Part shown: piece by piece, positions 26,372 through 35,361 of the stretch
Layout of the letters: each line of letters starts with the position of its first letter
Position numbering within the stretch: the first letter of the stretch is position 1
Assembly (NCBI RefSeq): GCF_904846715.1
Contig: NZ_CAJHBU010000006.1
Location: 1-64,000, forward strand
Direction of reading: 5' to 3'
Length of the DNA: 64,000 nt
Source of the DNA: Psychrobacter vallis
GTDB taxonomy: Bacteria > Pseudomonadota > Gammaproteobacteria > Pseudomonadales > Moraxellaceae
The notes under the pieces: generated by a model
What the model saw: the letters and a program-made list of their open reading frames with translations, nothing else
The model's database searches: none
Told to the model about the DNA's origin: nothing
Position numbers and translations under genes: made by a program

Positions 26372-28624
26372 TTAACGATTTAGCGGATAGGTCGTTATAT
26401 CATTACTTGTACTGTCCACCTTAGTGAAACCTTGAGGCGCGGCTTTTGGAGTTTGATCGCGCTTAGGGATGAGAGGATTAAGCGGCATCAACTCATAATC
26501 TGCACTGACCTCACCATTCCAACCTTCTGTGCCACTTAATGGCAACTGTTTAATCGTACCGTTTTTATCAATGACCAGTTGCAGCACGCGCATCTGATTG
26601 AATTTGCGCTCAGTGACGCTGGCTACTGCGCCGCCATCACGCAGGATAGTTGGTTGTAAAAATATGATCAAGTTACTCTTTTGGGTATTGTCATTATCAG
26701 AACGGAACAACCTGCCAATGAATGGCACATTACCTAGACCTGGGACTTTTTGTTGACGTGTGGTGGTATTGTCACGCATCAGCCCCCCAAGAGCGATGGT
26801 CTGTTGATCGTCGGCTAAAATCGTCGTGTTGATCAGACTTTTATTGGTAATCAAACCACTCGCGTTACCAGTGCTGCCGGGTACAACAGACGAGACCTCT
26901 TGTGAGACCTCTAAGCGTACAGTGCCATTATCACCAATGTGTGGAATGACATTAAGATTGATACCGATGTCTTGACGTTCAATGGTCTGAAACGGATTGT
27001 TTGAATTATTGCCACTGGTGGTAAAGGAGCCGGTCACAAAAGGCACGTTTTGACCAACCAAAATACTCGCTTTTTCATTGTCCAATGTCAAAATCGATGG
27101 CATAGACAATAAATTGGCGCTAGTAGAGGAATCAAGTGCCTGTAAGATAGCCCCATAAAACTGAGTATTGCCTTTGCTGTCTTTACTACTATCACCAATG
27201 CCAATTAAAGCGCCAGCTATCGAACCTGCGGCGGCACTGATACTGGCAGCACCGCCACCTGATAACGCAGCGGCGGCAAGCGAAGCGGCACTTGCACCAA
27301 CATTATTAAAGTTTACCACTCCATAGCCACTATTGGCATTGCCAAGCGCCCATTGCACACCAAGCTGAGTCGCATCATCACCTGAGACTTCGACGATAGC
27401 GGCCTGAATCAGTACTTGCGCGCGGCGATTGTCTAACTGATTAACGGCCTCTTCAATCTCAAACATCAACTCAGGTGCCGCATTAACAATAACGGCGTTT
27501 TGGGTTTCGTCAGCAATAATACTAAACGGGCGACCACCCACACCTGTACCTGCGCCACTGGTGCTTGAACTTGAGCTAGCAGCAATTGAGTTCGCGGCAC
27601 TGGTATTAATACCACTAGCCTCATTAGTCAATGCAGCCCCTGTACTACTCACATCGTTCAATGAGGCTGACTCTAGCGAAGAGACTGCCCCAGCGCTATT
27701 AATTGATTGATTGGCGAGCAATCCACGTAGCATCTCTGCAATGTGACCCGCACTGGCATATTTTAATCGAAAGACACGCAGACCACTCAAACGCCTTGTG
27801 GGTGTCGTATCCAACTGATTAACCATCTCTTGAACCTTAGCAATCATTTCAGGACTGCCTTTAACCAGCAGCCTATCACTAGAAGTATCAGCGATCACTT
27901 TAAGCTGATTGCTACCTCCTTGTGCTTGCCCACTACCCGCACTCATCACCAGCGAGCTGATCAAGTCCATCATGCGCTCAGCATCGACATGGCGCAGCGG
28001 TATCACACGCAAGCTATCATTGACATTGCTGTCCAAATCACGAATAAGCGCGGTCAATTGATTAAGGCTCTCAGCACGATCGGACAATACTAGGGCATTT
28101 ACCCCGGGCACAGCAGCGGCATGGGCAGACTGCGGCATCAAGGGTCGAATGACACCCAATACTTCGGCAGCTTGTGTGTTTGTCAGATAAATAACGCGAG
28201 TTGCCAGCGTTTCACCCATGCTATTACCGCGCAAATCAACCGCCACGCCAGATTGTTTGGCGACACTGTCGGGCACCAACTTGATGGTTGTGCCCGAATC
28301 AATGGCTGCAATGCCATTCACTTGCATTACGCTGAGAAATAATTGATAAATCTCATCACGGGATAAGGCTTTGTTAGATATTACTGTCACGTTGCCATTG
28401 ATACGCGGATCAAGAACAAAGTTTTGATCAGTGATGGTCGCCACCTCATTGATAAAGGCTTTGATATCCGCATCCTGTAAATTGACTTTCCAGCTCTCAG
28501 CATTCACAAGACCAGTACTGGCGGCCCATAATGGCACTGCTAAGCAAAGAGGCCGGCACAGTCGCATCAAACGCTGCAAGATATGGTGCAAGGGCGTGAC
28601 TGAAAAACTCTTAAAACTTACCAT
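26372..28624 (-). CDS. gspD: Type II secretion system secretin GspD
   Basis: The 750-residue outer-membrane secretin starts with a signal peptide (cleavage near ASTGLVNAES). N0 and three N domains follow, with the GspD-typical WKVNLQDADIKAFINEVA, then the secretin domain with VPFVTGSF, IERQDIGINLNVIPHI and TILADDQQTIALGGLMRDN. A Ser/Ala-rich insertion occupies residues ~315-370 in the N3 domain, and a second Ala/Gly-rich one lies near residues 480-510. The absence of AMIN domains argues against the type IV pilus secretin PilQ. It is the last gene of the gspN-gspC-gspD operon; the remaining gsp genes lie outside the window. Confidence 0.93.
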   Translation of the reverse strand: MVSFKSFSVTPLHHILQRLMRLCRPLCLAVPLWAASTGLVNAESWKVNLQDADIKAFINEVATITDQNFVLDPRINGNVTVISNKALSRDEIYQLFLSVMQVNGIAAIDSGTTIKLVPDSVAKQSGVAVDLRGNSMGETLATRVIYLTNTQAAEVLGVIRPLMPQSAHAAAVPGVNALVLSDRAESLNQLTALIRDLDSNVNDSLRVIPLRHVDAERMMDLISSLVMSAGSGQAQGGSNQLKVIADTSSDRLLVKGSPEMIAKVQEMVNQLDTTPTRRLSGLRVFRLKYASAGHIAEMLRGLLANQSINSAGAVSSLESASLNDVSSTGAALTNEASGINTSAANSIAASSSSSTSGAGTGVGGRPFSIIADETQNAVIVNAAPELMFEIEEAVNQLDNRRAQVLIQAAIVEVSGDDATQLGVQWALGNANSGYGVVNFNNVGASAASLAAAALSGGGAASISAAAGSIAGALIGIGDSSKDSKGNTQFYGAILQALDSSTSANLLSMPSILTLDNEKASILVGQNVPFVTGSFTTSGNNSNNPFQTIERQDIGINLNVIPHIGDNGTVRLEVSQEVSSVVPGSTGNASGLITNKSLINTTILADDQQTIALGGLMRDNTTTRQQKVPGLGNVPFIGRLFRSDNDNTQKSNLIIFLQPTILRDGGAVASVTERKFNQMRVLQLVIDKNGTIKQLPLSGTEGWNGEVSADYELMPLNPLIPKRDQTPKAAPQGFTKVDSTSNDITTYPLNR

Positions 28625-28748
28625 ATTGATGATTACCTACAGTGATGTCGCTTTAGTATGTACTGAGTGTTGTCAGTGAGCGACTCACTCACCATAGCAA
28701 CAACCAAACGCTCATTTACTTAAAATAAAATATTTAACCCAGTGATTT

Positions 28749-29645
28749 TTAAAACTGCTGACGAATGGTAATGACTTGCTCGCCACGCTGCACCTCTATC
28801 TGCGCCTCACCTGCTTGCTGTACCTGTTGTAGCACACCCGCATCCTGTGCAGGATTGTTACCCACACTTTGACCATTGACCGTCAGTACCCGATCACCCG
28901 GCTCAAGCCCTAGACGATTGCGCAATTTGGCAGGCATCGCTGCGGTCACTTGATAGTTTTCACCTGACGCCATGACACCCATTCTGCTCAGATAACTGGT
29001 AGGATCTTCTTGCAGCGCTGTGACGGCTTCTTCAATCGCGGATTGCGGATTGCTGTCGCCACCCGTCTCGGCTGAATTATCATCAGCGTTTTGAGCTGAC
29101 TGAGGGGCGTTAGGCAACATATTATTGTCTGGCAGACGTTGGTTACTCACTGCCCCTGCGATCATATCGCTTTGGTCTAGTGGCATGGCCTCTGGCATGC
29201 TAATAACCGTCTGCTTATCATTGGCATCAGCGATGATAACCGCGTTCCAGTCGACAGCGATCAGGGTGTAATCGCTGTCTTTTAGCGTATCACCGATGCG
29301 ATAGTTTTTTACCTCGCCATTTACGTCCAAGAGCGCCGAAGATAGACTTTCTGGTATGGCCAACAAAACCCCTTTTAAACCCACACTAGGCGGTGGTTGC
29401 ACCGCTGCCGCGACAGGATCAGGATCTGCAAAAATGGCGAATAGGCTACTGTAATCTTTGCCAGATGTGGCGGTGGTTTGCAAAGGCGTTAATGGTAATG
29501 CGGGCGCTAATGGCGCAGCCAACAACAGCCATAACAGTCGCGCTGCTGTCCAGCATAACCAAGCAATGGCTACCAATAACAACCAACCTGAGAAACGATT
29601 CAGAATATTAAGCACAGGTTTGAAAGTGGTCGCGACATTCATCAT
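28749..29645 (-). CDS. gspC: Type II secretion system protein GspC
   Basis: The 298-residue inner-membrane protein has one membrane segment (residues ~15-45), a homology region (SSLFAIFADPDP through IGDTLKDSDYTLIAVDWNAVII) and a C-terminal PDZ-like domain (NRLGLEPGDRVLTVNGQSV). GspC links the inner-membrane platform to GspD. A Gln/Asn/Ser-rich linker separates the two parts. The ATG directly follows the gspN stop with no gap, and gspD begins 124 bases later. Confidence 0.88.
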   Translation of the reverse strand: MMNVATTFKPVLNILNRFSGWLLLVAIAWLCWTAARLLWLLLAAPLAPALPLTPLQTTATSGKDYSSLFAIFADPDPVAAAVQPPPSVGLKGVLLAIPESLSSALLDVNGEVKNYRIGDTLKDSDYTLIAVDWNAVIIADANDKQTVISMPEAMPLDQSDMIAGAVSNQRLPDNNMLPNAPQSAQNADDNSAETGGDSNPQSAIEEAVTALQEDPTSYLSRMGVMASGENYQVTAAMPAKLRNRLGLEPGDRVLTVNGQSVGNNPAQDAGVLQQVQQAGEAQIEVQRGEQVITIRQQF

Positions 29646-30470
29646 CTAAGGCGTCCCCAGTCCATTTAACAGCGGTTGACGCACACTGACGACTGGCGTG
29701 TCTTGCGGCGCTTGTCCCTTATACTCAGGCATATTTTCCAACAGACGCTGCGTCAAACTGACATCCAGCATATTATCGCCATCGAGATACAAATCACCTA
29801 AACGCTTATCCTGATTGTTTAGTAGATTGATATGCAGCAGGTTCTTATTACTTTTTTGTTCGGTACTTAGTTCTGCACGTAGCGCTGGCATCGTAATATA
29901 AAAAACCTTACCGCCGCTAGGGTAGCCCACTTCACCACCGACCCATGTCAACTGCCCATCCGCTTGACTAAATCCAGAGAGATTTTTGCTTGAATCATTA
30001 TCTTCTGCCTGAGAGCCAGACTGACGTTTTAGCGAGACATTATTGACCTGAATCGGGGTATTGGGCAGCTGCCAATCAACCACATTGGCCAAAGTCTCAG
30101 GAGCAATCTTACCGCTCAAATCATCAATTTGCCACGAGCTCAGACCTATTTTTACTTGTCCATTCAATCTGGTTTGTTCTGAGTTGATATTGACCTCTGC
30201 ACCCAACTTGCCAAACAACAAATGCCATGGCTGCCATGACCATTCAGCCATCCCTGTCAGCGGCGCCGCTGACAGAGGCATCTGCCAAATGGCTGAGCCT
30301 TGCCATATATTGCCAGACACATGCTGTACATAAGGCGTATCGGGCGCATACTTCTCAAGTAGCCACGCCGCGGGCATTTGCAGTATGGCAAATAGTGCAA
30401 ACAATATGAACCCAACCAGCCACCACAGCTTACGAGGGCGCTTATGAGAAGACGCGGATACTTGGGGCAC
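29646..30470 (-). CDS. gspN: Type II secretion system protein GspN
   Basis: This 274-residue protein has an N-terminal membrane anchor (WWLVGFILFALFAILQMPAAWLL) and the GspN/C-terminal YmdB-like periplasmic beta-rich body with PYVQHVSGNIWQGSA and TGMAEWSWQPWHLLFGKLGAEV. GspN is an accessory component present in only some type II systems. It is the first gene of the three-gene operon, directly abutting gspC. Confidence 0.87.
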   Translation of the reverse strand: MPQVSASSHKRPRKLWWLVGFILFALFAILQMPAAWLLEKYAPDTPYVQHVSGNIWQGSAIWQMPLSAAPLTGMAEWSWQPWHLLFGKLGAEVNINSEQTRLNGQVKIGLSSWQIDDLSGKIAPETLANVVDWQLPNTPIQVNNVSLKRQSGSQAEDNDSSKNLSGFSQADGQLTWVGGEVGYPSGGKVFYITMPALRAELSTEQKSNKNLLHINLLNNQDKRLGDLYLDGDNMLDVSLTQRLLENMPEYKGQAPQDTPVVSVRQPLLNGLGTP

Positions 30471-30540
30471 GATTGCTTAACTCTTATATAAGCCAAAAAC
30501 GTCATTATCATAACAAACAATGGCATACAGATGACAGAAA

Positions 30541-30591
30541 AAAAGCCAGTATCTTTTTACCAAAATAATGGCAATAAAGATACTGGCTTCT
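30541..30591 (-). terminator. Terminator of the H-NS gene
   Basis: AAGCCAGTATCTTT and AAAGATACTGGCTT form a perfect 14-bp stem. The A run on the left end becomes a T run on the minus strand, about 90 bases beyond the H-NS gene stop. It also separates that gene from gspN. Confidence 0.85.
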
Positions 30592-30677
30592 GTCTAGCGA
30601 TGTGCCTTTATGCAATCATGATAAATTCCTCATGAAAGTAACATAAAATCGCACGTTGCTATGAAATTCACAAGCGA

Positions 30678-31001
30678 TTAGATAGCAAAATCTTCAAGAT
30701 CACGACCTGCTGCGAGCGCGTCAACCAACCAAGTTGGCTTACGACCACGGCCAGTCCAAGTCTCTTCTTTGTTGTCAGTATTACGATATTTGATACTGCG
30801 TTTTTTCTCTAGTTTTTCACCAGCTTTTAAAATATCTTCAATAGTAGCATTGCTCTCTTCTGCAATTGTTTCAAACTGCATATAAGCATCATACAAACGC
30901 TGATGCTGTTTTTTAGCGATAAGCTGCTGGGCATTTTCGGCGATGGCACGTAGCTCATCGACATTTAAACTGTTTAAATCCATTGCGTTATTTTTGCTCA
31001 T
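30678..31001 (-). CDS. hns: H-NS family nucleoid-associated protein
   Basis: The 107-residue protein has a helical oligomerisation half (LNVDELRAIAENAQQLIAKKQ) and the AT-hook-like C-terminal DNA-binding motif KYRNTDNKEETWTGRGRKPTWLV. It resembles the MvaT-independent H-NS type found in Moraxellaceae. Such proteins silence AT-rich acquired DNA; several AT-rich accessory genes lie in the same window. A terminator follows and the upstream 285 bases are AT-rich. Confidence 0.92.
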   Translation of the reverse strand: MSKNNAMDLNSLNVDELRAIAENAQQLIAKKQHQRLYDAYMQFETIAEESNATIEDILKAGEKLEKKRSIKYRNTDNKEETWTGRGRKPTWLVDALAAGRDLEDFAI

Positions 31002-31173
31002 AGTAAATCCAACTGTAAAATAAGGAATGTCATTTTAAAAAACTAAAAATTTCTATTCATTCGTCATAAATGTAACGAATTACTGTCTTTTTCAACTGCC
31101 AAAAGCATAATTAACCACAGTGTTTATAAGCGCAGACAATATAACCAAAAAGCCGTGTTAAAACAATAGCAGA

Positions 31174-31287
31174 TTATTTTTTATAACAAAAGCCAATAGC
31201 TAATAAAATTAAAATAGCTACGAACGCCAAACATATGGCCCAAAAATTTATCGCTATATTTGATTTATTAAAAAGTTCTTCGTTCAC
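31174..31287 (-). CDS. 37-residue single-pass membrane ORF coupled to the second BLUF gene
   Basis: A GTG at 31287 shares its first base with the TAG stop of the BLUF gene (TAGTG), and the frame runs 37 codons to TAA at 31174. The peptide starts MNEELFNKSNIAINFW, has a hydrophobic helix AICLAFVAILILLAIGF and ends CYKK, a textbook small membrane protein with a positive inner end. No separate ribosome binding site is visible, which fits re-initiation after the BLUF stop. No family is recognised. The overlap plus clean topology makes a real gene more likely than chance. Confidence 0.5.
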   Translation of the reverse strand: MNEELFNKSNIAINFWAICLAFVAILILLAIGFCYKK

Positions 31288-31724
31288 TAATCTTGTTGAT
31301 CGCTAAGCGCGTTCATTAAGTCATGCGCGGATGCGGCACTCAATAAATACGGATTAAAATCAACAGTCGTAGAATATTTTAGATAAATCGCCGCGTTTTT
31401 TTCAGTTGGAGACGCATAGTTCATTGACCACTCAGCCCATGCTCTGTGAGTCAATTCACGCGTTTCGATGACTTGTAAATCATGATGACGCTGATCAGCA
31501 ATCAAACTATACAATAAACGATTAATCTGCGCCCTTGGTCCTTCGACTGTCTGCAAAAAATAATCTTTATTAAACGTCAGCATACCAGTGATACCATTGG
31601 CGGCATTGTTTATTTGTGCTTGCTTCAAGATTTCATGAAAATCTTTAGCAGACACGTCTGGGTTGGCGCGGCTCGCATATGTCATGCTCATTAAAATGTG
31701 CGCATCTGCAATGACTGATGTCAT
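31287..31724 (-). CDS. BLUF domain blue-light photoreceptor (second of two)
   Basis: The 145-residue protein is little more than a BLUF domain, which binds FAD and senses blue light. Conserved positions are visible: Tyr in MSMTYASRAN, the NGITGMLTFNKDYFLQTVEG block with its Asn and Gln, and WAEWSMNYASP with the Trp and Met of the light-dependent switch. A short helical C-terminus follows (YLLSAASAHDLMNAL), as in PixD/BlsA-type short BLUF proteins, which signal by protein-protein contacts. It lies 53 bases downstream of another BLUF gene. Confidence 0.92.
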   Translation of the reverse strand: MTSVIADAHILMSMTYASRANPDVSAKDFHEILKQAQINNAANGITGMLTFNKDYFLQTVEGPRAQINRLLYSLIADQRHHDLQVIETRELTHRAWAEWSMNYASPTEKNAAIYLKYSTTVDFNPYLLSAASAHDLMNALSDQQD

Positions 31725-31777
31725 ATTATGTCTCTCATAAAAATTTTATGGGGTCGGATATTTTTGCTAAAGGTCAA

Positions 31778-32302
31778 CTAACCGATAGAAAACCAAGGCT
31801 TTTTCTTTTTAGAAACGTTCTTTTCTTCTTGTTCTTGTTCTTGAATCTCTGAAAGCGTATCAATCAACATCATAATTTGATTAGTACTCATCAAATAAGG
31901 GTTGAATTGAGTGCCAGTAGAAAACTTCAATGCCAGCCCTTTGTTTTCTTCGCTTGGAATCAAATATTTCATTGACCACTTACTCCAGCGACGTTGTTCA
32001 ACTTCACAGCATTCAATAATTTGCAAGGCATGATGTCGATCGTCTTTCACCAGCTTTCTAAGCAGTTCATTGATGACCGGTCTGGCCCCTTCAATACTTT
32101 GCAAGAAATAATTGTGGTTAAACACCAAAGCACCTGTGATGCCATTGCACTCATTATTTTGCTGCGCCTGATCAAGAATACGCGTCACTTCCCCATTAGG
32201 GTTGTCATTATTATAACGACTGATATAAGTTAAGCGTAAAATGATATGTTCACCATGAAGCATTTTTAAACGATTTAATTCTGAGATATCAACGGATTCC
32301 AT
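31778..32302 (-). CDS. BLUF domain blue-light photoreceptor (first of two)
   Basis: From ATG at 32302, preceded by GGAG with good spacing, the product has 174 residues; an in-frame ATG at 32335 lacks such a site. BLUF hallmarks are LTYISRYNN, NGITGALVFNHNYFLQSIEG and WSKWSMKYL. The C-terminal helix pair matches the second BLUF protein (FNPYLMSTNQIMMLIDTL against FNPYLLSAASAHDLMNAL), so the two arose by tandem duplication. An extra Glu/Lys-rich tail (QEQEQEEKNVSKKKKPWF) is unique to this copy. Output is presumably through a partner protein. Confidence 0.92.
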   Translation of the reverse strand: MESVDISELNRLKMLHGEHIILRLTYISRYNNDNPNGEVTRILDQAQQNNECNGITGALVFNHNYFLQSIEGARPVINELLRKLVKDDRHHALQIIECCEVEQRRWSKWSMKYLIPSEENKGLALKFSTGTQFNPYLMSTNQIMMLIDTLSEIQEQEQEEKNVSKKKKPWFSIG

Positions 32303-32392
32303 AAAACACTCCAAGTAGTTTGTTGAATTTTTCAAATATCACAATTCAGTTAGTCTTCAACAAATTTTTATTTATTGCATAAAAAAATTTAG

Positions 32393-32404
32393 GAAACGCC
32401 CTAG
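32393..32404. repeat. Single end resembling the TTAGGGC repeat family
   Basis: AGGAAACGCCCTAG lies in the gap between the 214-residue gene and the first BLUF gene, matching the ACGCCCTA end of the family. No partner is found in the gap, so this is a weak, solo match. Confidence 0.3.
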
Positions 32405-32406
32405 TA

Positions 32407-33051
32407 TTACTGTTGAATTCTTCTGATAAATTCATTCATACCACGCGCTAAATTTTCACTGCTGGTATTCTGTATTTCCTGCACCAAAATCGATAATTGC
32501 GAGTTATTTTCACACTGCTCTAACATAAGCAGATACCCCCAAGCCTCTGCAGGAGGCGCATTTTTTTCGATATAAGTGGCCAAATCCGACTTTATTGTTT
32601 CGTCATTGGTTTTGAACAGTTTATTTTTGAAGATATTACCGATTGCGTTTTTGCCTGACGTAGTGATTTTATTTGAGTTGTTATTATTGAACGTACGCTC
32701 AAAATCTGTCTCAATATTTGTATCAATAGACTGTGATATTGGTTGAGACTCAGGAACGACAGGACGAGCCACAGGCATTTGTGGCGATATATCTGCTCTG
32801 GTAGCCGTAGAGGCAACGCCTACCATTTCAATATATTCAAGCTCTAAAAGCAGCTCAAAAAGTGGTGTTACGCCACCAAAACCCGCAAACATTTTGCTAT
32901 CGTCAAGTGTCTCTAGGTAGCTTCGATAATCTCGTTTGCCATCAATCATAATGAGTAACGTTCTTGCTTCTCGTGGCAATATACCCAGACTTTGAGACTG
33001 TATTTCCTCTCTTCCAAGATCGCTTTTTCGAAACACATCACTATAATTCAT
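32407..33051 (-). CDS. Unknown protein heading the BLUF gene cluster
   Basis: This 214-residue protein has no signal peptide or membrane segment. The N-terminus (SLGILPREARTLLIMIDGKRDYRSYLETL, then TPLFELLLELEYIEMVG) looks like a small helical/winged-helix module seen at the start of various proteobacterial regulatory proteins. A Ser/Thr/Asn-rich linker follows (residues ~85-140), then a helical C-terminus with DLATYIEKNAPPAEAWGYLLMLEQC. I do not recognise a characterised family. Its position 104 bases before two BLUF genes in the same direction makes it a candidate signalling partner. Confidence 0.6.
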   Translation of the reverse strand: MNYSDVFRKSDLGREEIQSQSLGILPREARTLLIMIDGKRDYRSYLETLDDSKMFAGFGGVTPLFELLLELEYIEMVGVASTATRADISPQMPVARPVVPESQPISQSIDTNIETDFERTFNNNNSNKITTSGKNAIGNIFKNKLFKTNDETIKSDLATYIEKNAPPAEAWGYLLMLEQCENNSQLSILVQEIQNTSSENLARGMNEFIRRIQQ

Positions 33052-33225
33052 TCTGTATACCTAGCAGTAACCGTAAGATAGGCGCGCTTATCTTGAGCGA
33101 CCGACCAAATGACTTATTATGTTTTACGCCATTAAATGGCCAAACTTTGAATTTTCATTAATTATTAAGAATTACTTTAAGTAGATACTCAATAATTAAT
33201 ATTACTCGAACTATTATTTGAAAGG

Positions 33226-33234
33226 ATTATAGCA
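33226..33234 (-). promoter_or_regulatory. Extended -10 promoter candidate for the BLUF cluster
   Basis: On the minus strand the sequence reads TGCTATAAT, a perfect extended -10 element. The -35 hexamer at the expected distance is poor, which is tolerated by extended -10 promoters. Transcription would start near 33219 and give a leader of about 165 bases before the first gene. Confidence 0.45.
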
Positions 33235-33541
33235 ACCCCTTTTAGCGGATGGTTAGCATTAATTAAATCGAATAGAGTGAACGGTTGATATAAGGTATGA
33301 ACGGTATGCCTTATAAATTTTAAGACGACATTGATAAAATATCGGCAATAAACATATAATAAGCAAAGTCAAAAAAACATTTTTTATTCTTCTTCTCCCT
33401 AAATATTTTAATAAAACTTTGTTGAAAAAAATTTATTAAAAAATATAAATTTTTTGATTAAAAACGAACAAACGTTTTATTATTGAGTGTTATCTCAAGA
33501 TGCTTTTTTTATTTAGAACCAATCATATTTATAATCAAACA

Positions 33542-33572
33542 CAAAAAAACTCTGCCGTAGCAGAGTTTTTTA
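33542..33572. terminator. Terminator of ssb (bidirectional)
   Basis: AACTCTGC and GCAGAGTT form an 8-bp stem around CGTA, flanked by a run of seven A on the left and a T run on the right. It lies about 35 bases after the ssb stop on the minus strand. Confidence 0.9.
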
Positions 33573-33602
33573 TTTGATCAATATTACTTAATTATGTATT
33601 CC

Positions 33603-34217
33603 TCAAAACGGAATATCGTCATCTACAGGGCCATCTGGCATGGCAGTCGGCTTTGACTGAGCCGGTTTTTGCGTTGGTTGATTGAACTGATTTTGCTGAG
33701 CAGGTGCGCTTTGATTGTTAAAGCTATTCTGGCCACCACTAGCTTGATTGTTGTAGCCGCCTTGCTGTGCTGGCTGATTGTTTGCTTGCTGACCAAAGTT
33801 ATTCTGGTTGCTTTGACCGCCTTGATTGCTATAGCTGTTTGAGTTCTGGCCACCAAATCCACCACCGCTCTCTTGACCACCACTTTGACCATCTAGCATC
33901 TGCATTTGCTCAGCACGAATCTCGGTAATATAACGATCTTGTCCGCTTTGGTCTTGATATTTACGGGTACGCAAGCTGCCTTCGATATAGACTTTGCTGC
34001 CTTTACGCAAATACTGCGCGGCAATCTCTCCTAGACGGTTGAATAATGAGATGCGATGCCACTCCGTCGCCTCTCTTTTTTCACCGCTCTGTTTGTCTGT
34101 CCATTGCTCTGATGTCGCAACCGAAATATTGGTCACGCTACCGCCATTGTTAAATTGACGTGCCTCAGGATCTGCTCCAAGGTTACCGATGATGATAACT
34201 TTATTAACTCCGCGCAT
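33603..34217 (-). CDS. ssb: Single-stranded DNA-binding protein
   Basis: The 204-residue SSB has an N-terminal OB fold ([53 protein letters not shown]) and a long Gln/Gly/Asn-rich disordered linker. The acidic tip DDDIPF binds partner repair and replication proteins. The linker is longer than in E. coli SSB (178 residues). It sits near the MFS and uvrA genes as in other Moraxellaceae. Confidence 0.97.
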   Translation of the reverse strand: MRGVNKVIIIGNLGADPEARQFNNGGSVTNISVATSEQWTDKQSGEKREATEWHRISLFNRLGEIAAQYLRKGSKVYIEGSLRTRKYQDQSGQDRYITEIRAEQMQMLDGQSGGQESGGGFGGQNSNSYSNQGGQSNQNNFGQQANNQPAQQGGYNNQASGGQNSFNNQSAPAQQNQFNQPTQKPAQSKPTAMPDGPVDDDIPF

Positions 34218-34276
34218 GATACCGTCCTTTTACTTATGAATAATCTGATGAATCGTTTTAATCGTCATTGAATAGC

Positions 34277-34454
34277 ATTAGGGCATGTCCTCAATCTGAA
34301 CGATAGCCACTAAATGCGTTAAAAATGGCTAAATATTCGCCAAACTGCGTCAAATAGCTGGTTAATATCCCGATATTATCAGCGCTATTTTCCTTGTTTG
34401 GCTTCAATTTATCTCATTTTTATAACCATTTTCAAAATGAGAACACGCCCTAAT
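34277..34454. mobile_element. MITE-like element, 178 bp, TTAGGGC family
   Basis: The left end ATTAGGGCATGTCCTCA and the right end TGAGAACACGCCCTAAT are inverted repeats matching at 15 of 17 positions. The interior carries no credible gene. Ends of the same sequence bound the 229-bp element at 49584, and solo or short palindromic versions occur at 13888, 15549 and 21933. No clear target-site duplication is seen, so the mechanism of spread is unproven. It sits upstream of ssb. Confidence 0.75.
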
Positions 34455-34663
34455 ACATACTATCAATCATATAATGGCATATTAACCAATTTTTGTTTAA
34501 ATATCTACAAGCCATCGGCTGGATGCGACAGCACTTGTCGCAAGAAATATATTCATCGATATTTTTATAGATTAAAAATAATACAGCTACTATTTTGCCA
34601 TTTTAATAAGTGGATGAACACCAGCAATCACCACTGTTTTTAAAGTAAGCTTATCAACCAACA

Positions 34664-35266
34664 TTATTTGGCGTCAGTGTTATTGCGATGCAAGCTTAAC
34701 GTCACACTACCCAATTCCACACCGAATTTTTTCATTACTGAACGATTGAGCATGACATCTTGATCGATTAAATACATCCAATCATCAAAATTGACTTTAT
34801 AAGTTTTATCATCGACAGGTAGCTCTAATAGATACTGCCAATGCAACGTATTGCCAACCACTTCCCCTGTTGCCTCACCGATGACGTCACCAGCCGTGCC
34901 TTTCCAGCTACCGTCAGCTTGCTGCGTCAGACGCCATATACGCTGTGACTTTGAACCATCTGCCCATGAGAATTTTTCGTCTAAAACAATGACATCATCC
35001 CCTTCATGGGTCGCATTGATATCCACATAAAAACGTTTTTTGACCTCGCCGCTTCGTCCTTGAAACATGCCCCAGCCATCAATCTGACCTGAAAAAAACT
35101 CATGCATATCGAGCGTTGGTGTGGTGTTTTGATAAGTTTGAATATTTTGGGTGGCACAGCCTGAGATCAATAAAGTGACTGACAACGCAAGACCTGTTCC
35201 AAACTTAGTTATGGTCGACAAGTTTGTCTTGCCAATCATATTAGATAACGTATTAAATTTACTCAT
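34664..35266 (-). CDS. DUF3833 domain-containing lipoprotein
   Basis: The 200-residue protein has a lipoprotein signal ending in LISGC (residues ~33-37). The DUF3833 block is DMHEFFSGQIDGWGMFQGRSGEVKKRFYVDI followed by VLDEKFSWADGSKSQRIWRLTQ. Function is unknown; the predicted location is the periplasmic face of a membrane. An alternative start at Met10 would still leave a valid signal peptide. A 95-base gap separates it from the MFS gene upstream. Confidence 0.85.
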   Translation of the reverse strand: MSKFNTLSNMIGKTNLSTITKFGTGLALSVTLLISGCATQNIQTYQNTTPTLDMHEFFSGQIDGWGMFQGRSGEVKKRFYVDINATHEGDDVIVLDEKFSWADGSKSQRIWRLTQQADGSWKGTAGDVIGEATGEVVGNTLHWQYLLELPVDDKTYKVNFDDWMYLIDQDVMLNRSVMKKFGVELGSVTLSLHRNNTDAK

Positions 35267-35361
35267 ATTAATTCCTTTTAAATAGAGATAAAAACTTAAG
35301 GTGTATTATAAATTTGGCTATGATTGTGACTGTGGCACTGATAGCAACGGCTCAGCACGTC

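Larger units (their letters stand above)
33052..33602. other. AT-rich intergenic region upstream of the BLUF cluster
   Basis: This 550-base gap is very AT-rich and holds no gene. It contains an extended -10 promoter candidate (33226-33234), an inverted repeat AAAACG / CGTTTT near 33463-33480 and the ssb terminator. The composition suits H-NS binding. Confidence 0.5.

Noticed and set aside
26372..28624. gspD considered as the type IV pilus secretin pilQ
   Set aside because: No AMIN domains, the N0/N1 sequence is of the GspD type, and gspC/gspN lie directly upstream.
34398..34643. 81-codon frame on the plus strand overlapping the MITE-like element
   Set aside because: Begins inside the non-coding repeat, composition is Asn/Tyr/Ile-biased from AT-rich DNA, and no family features are seen.
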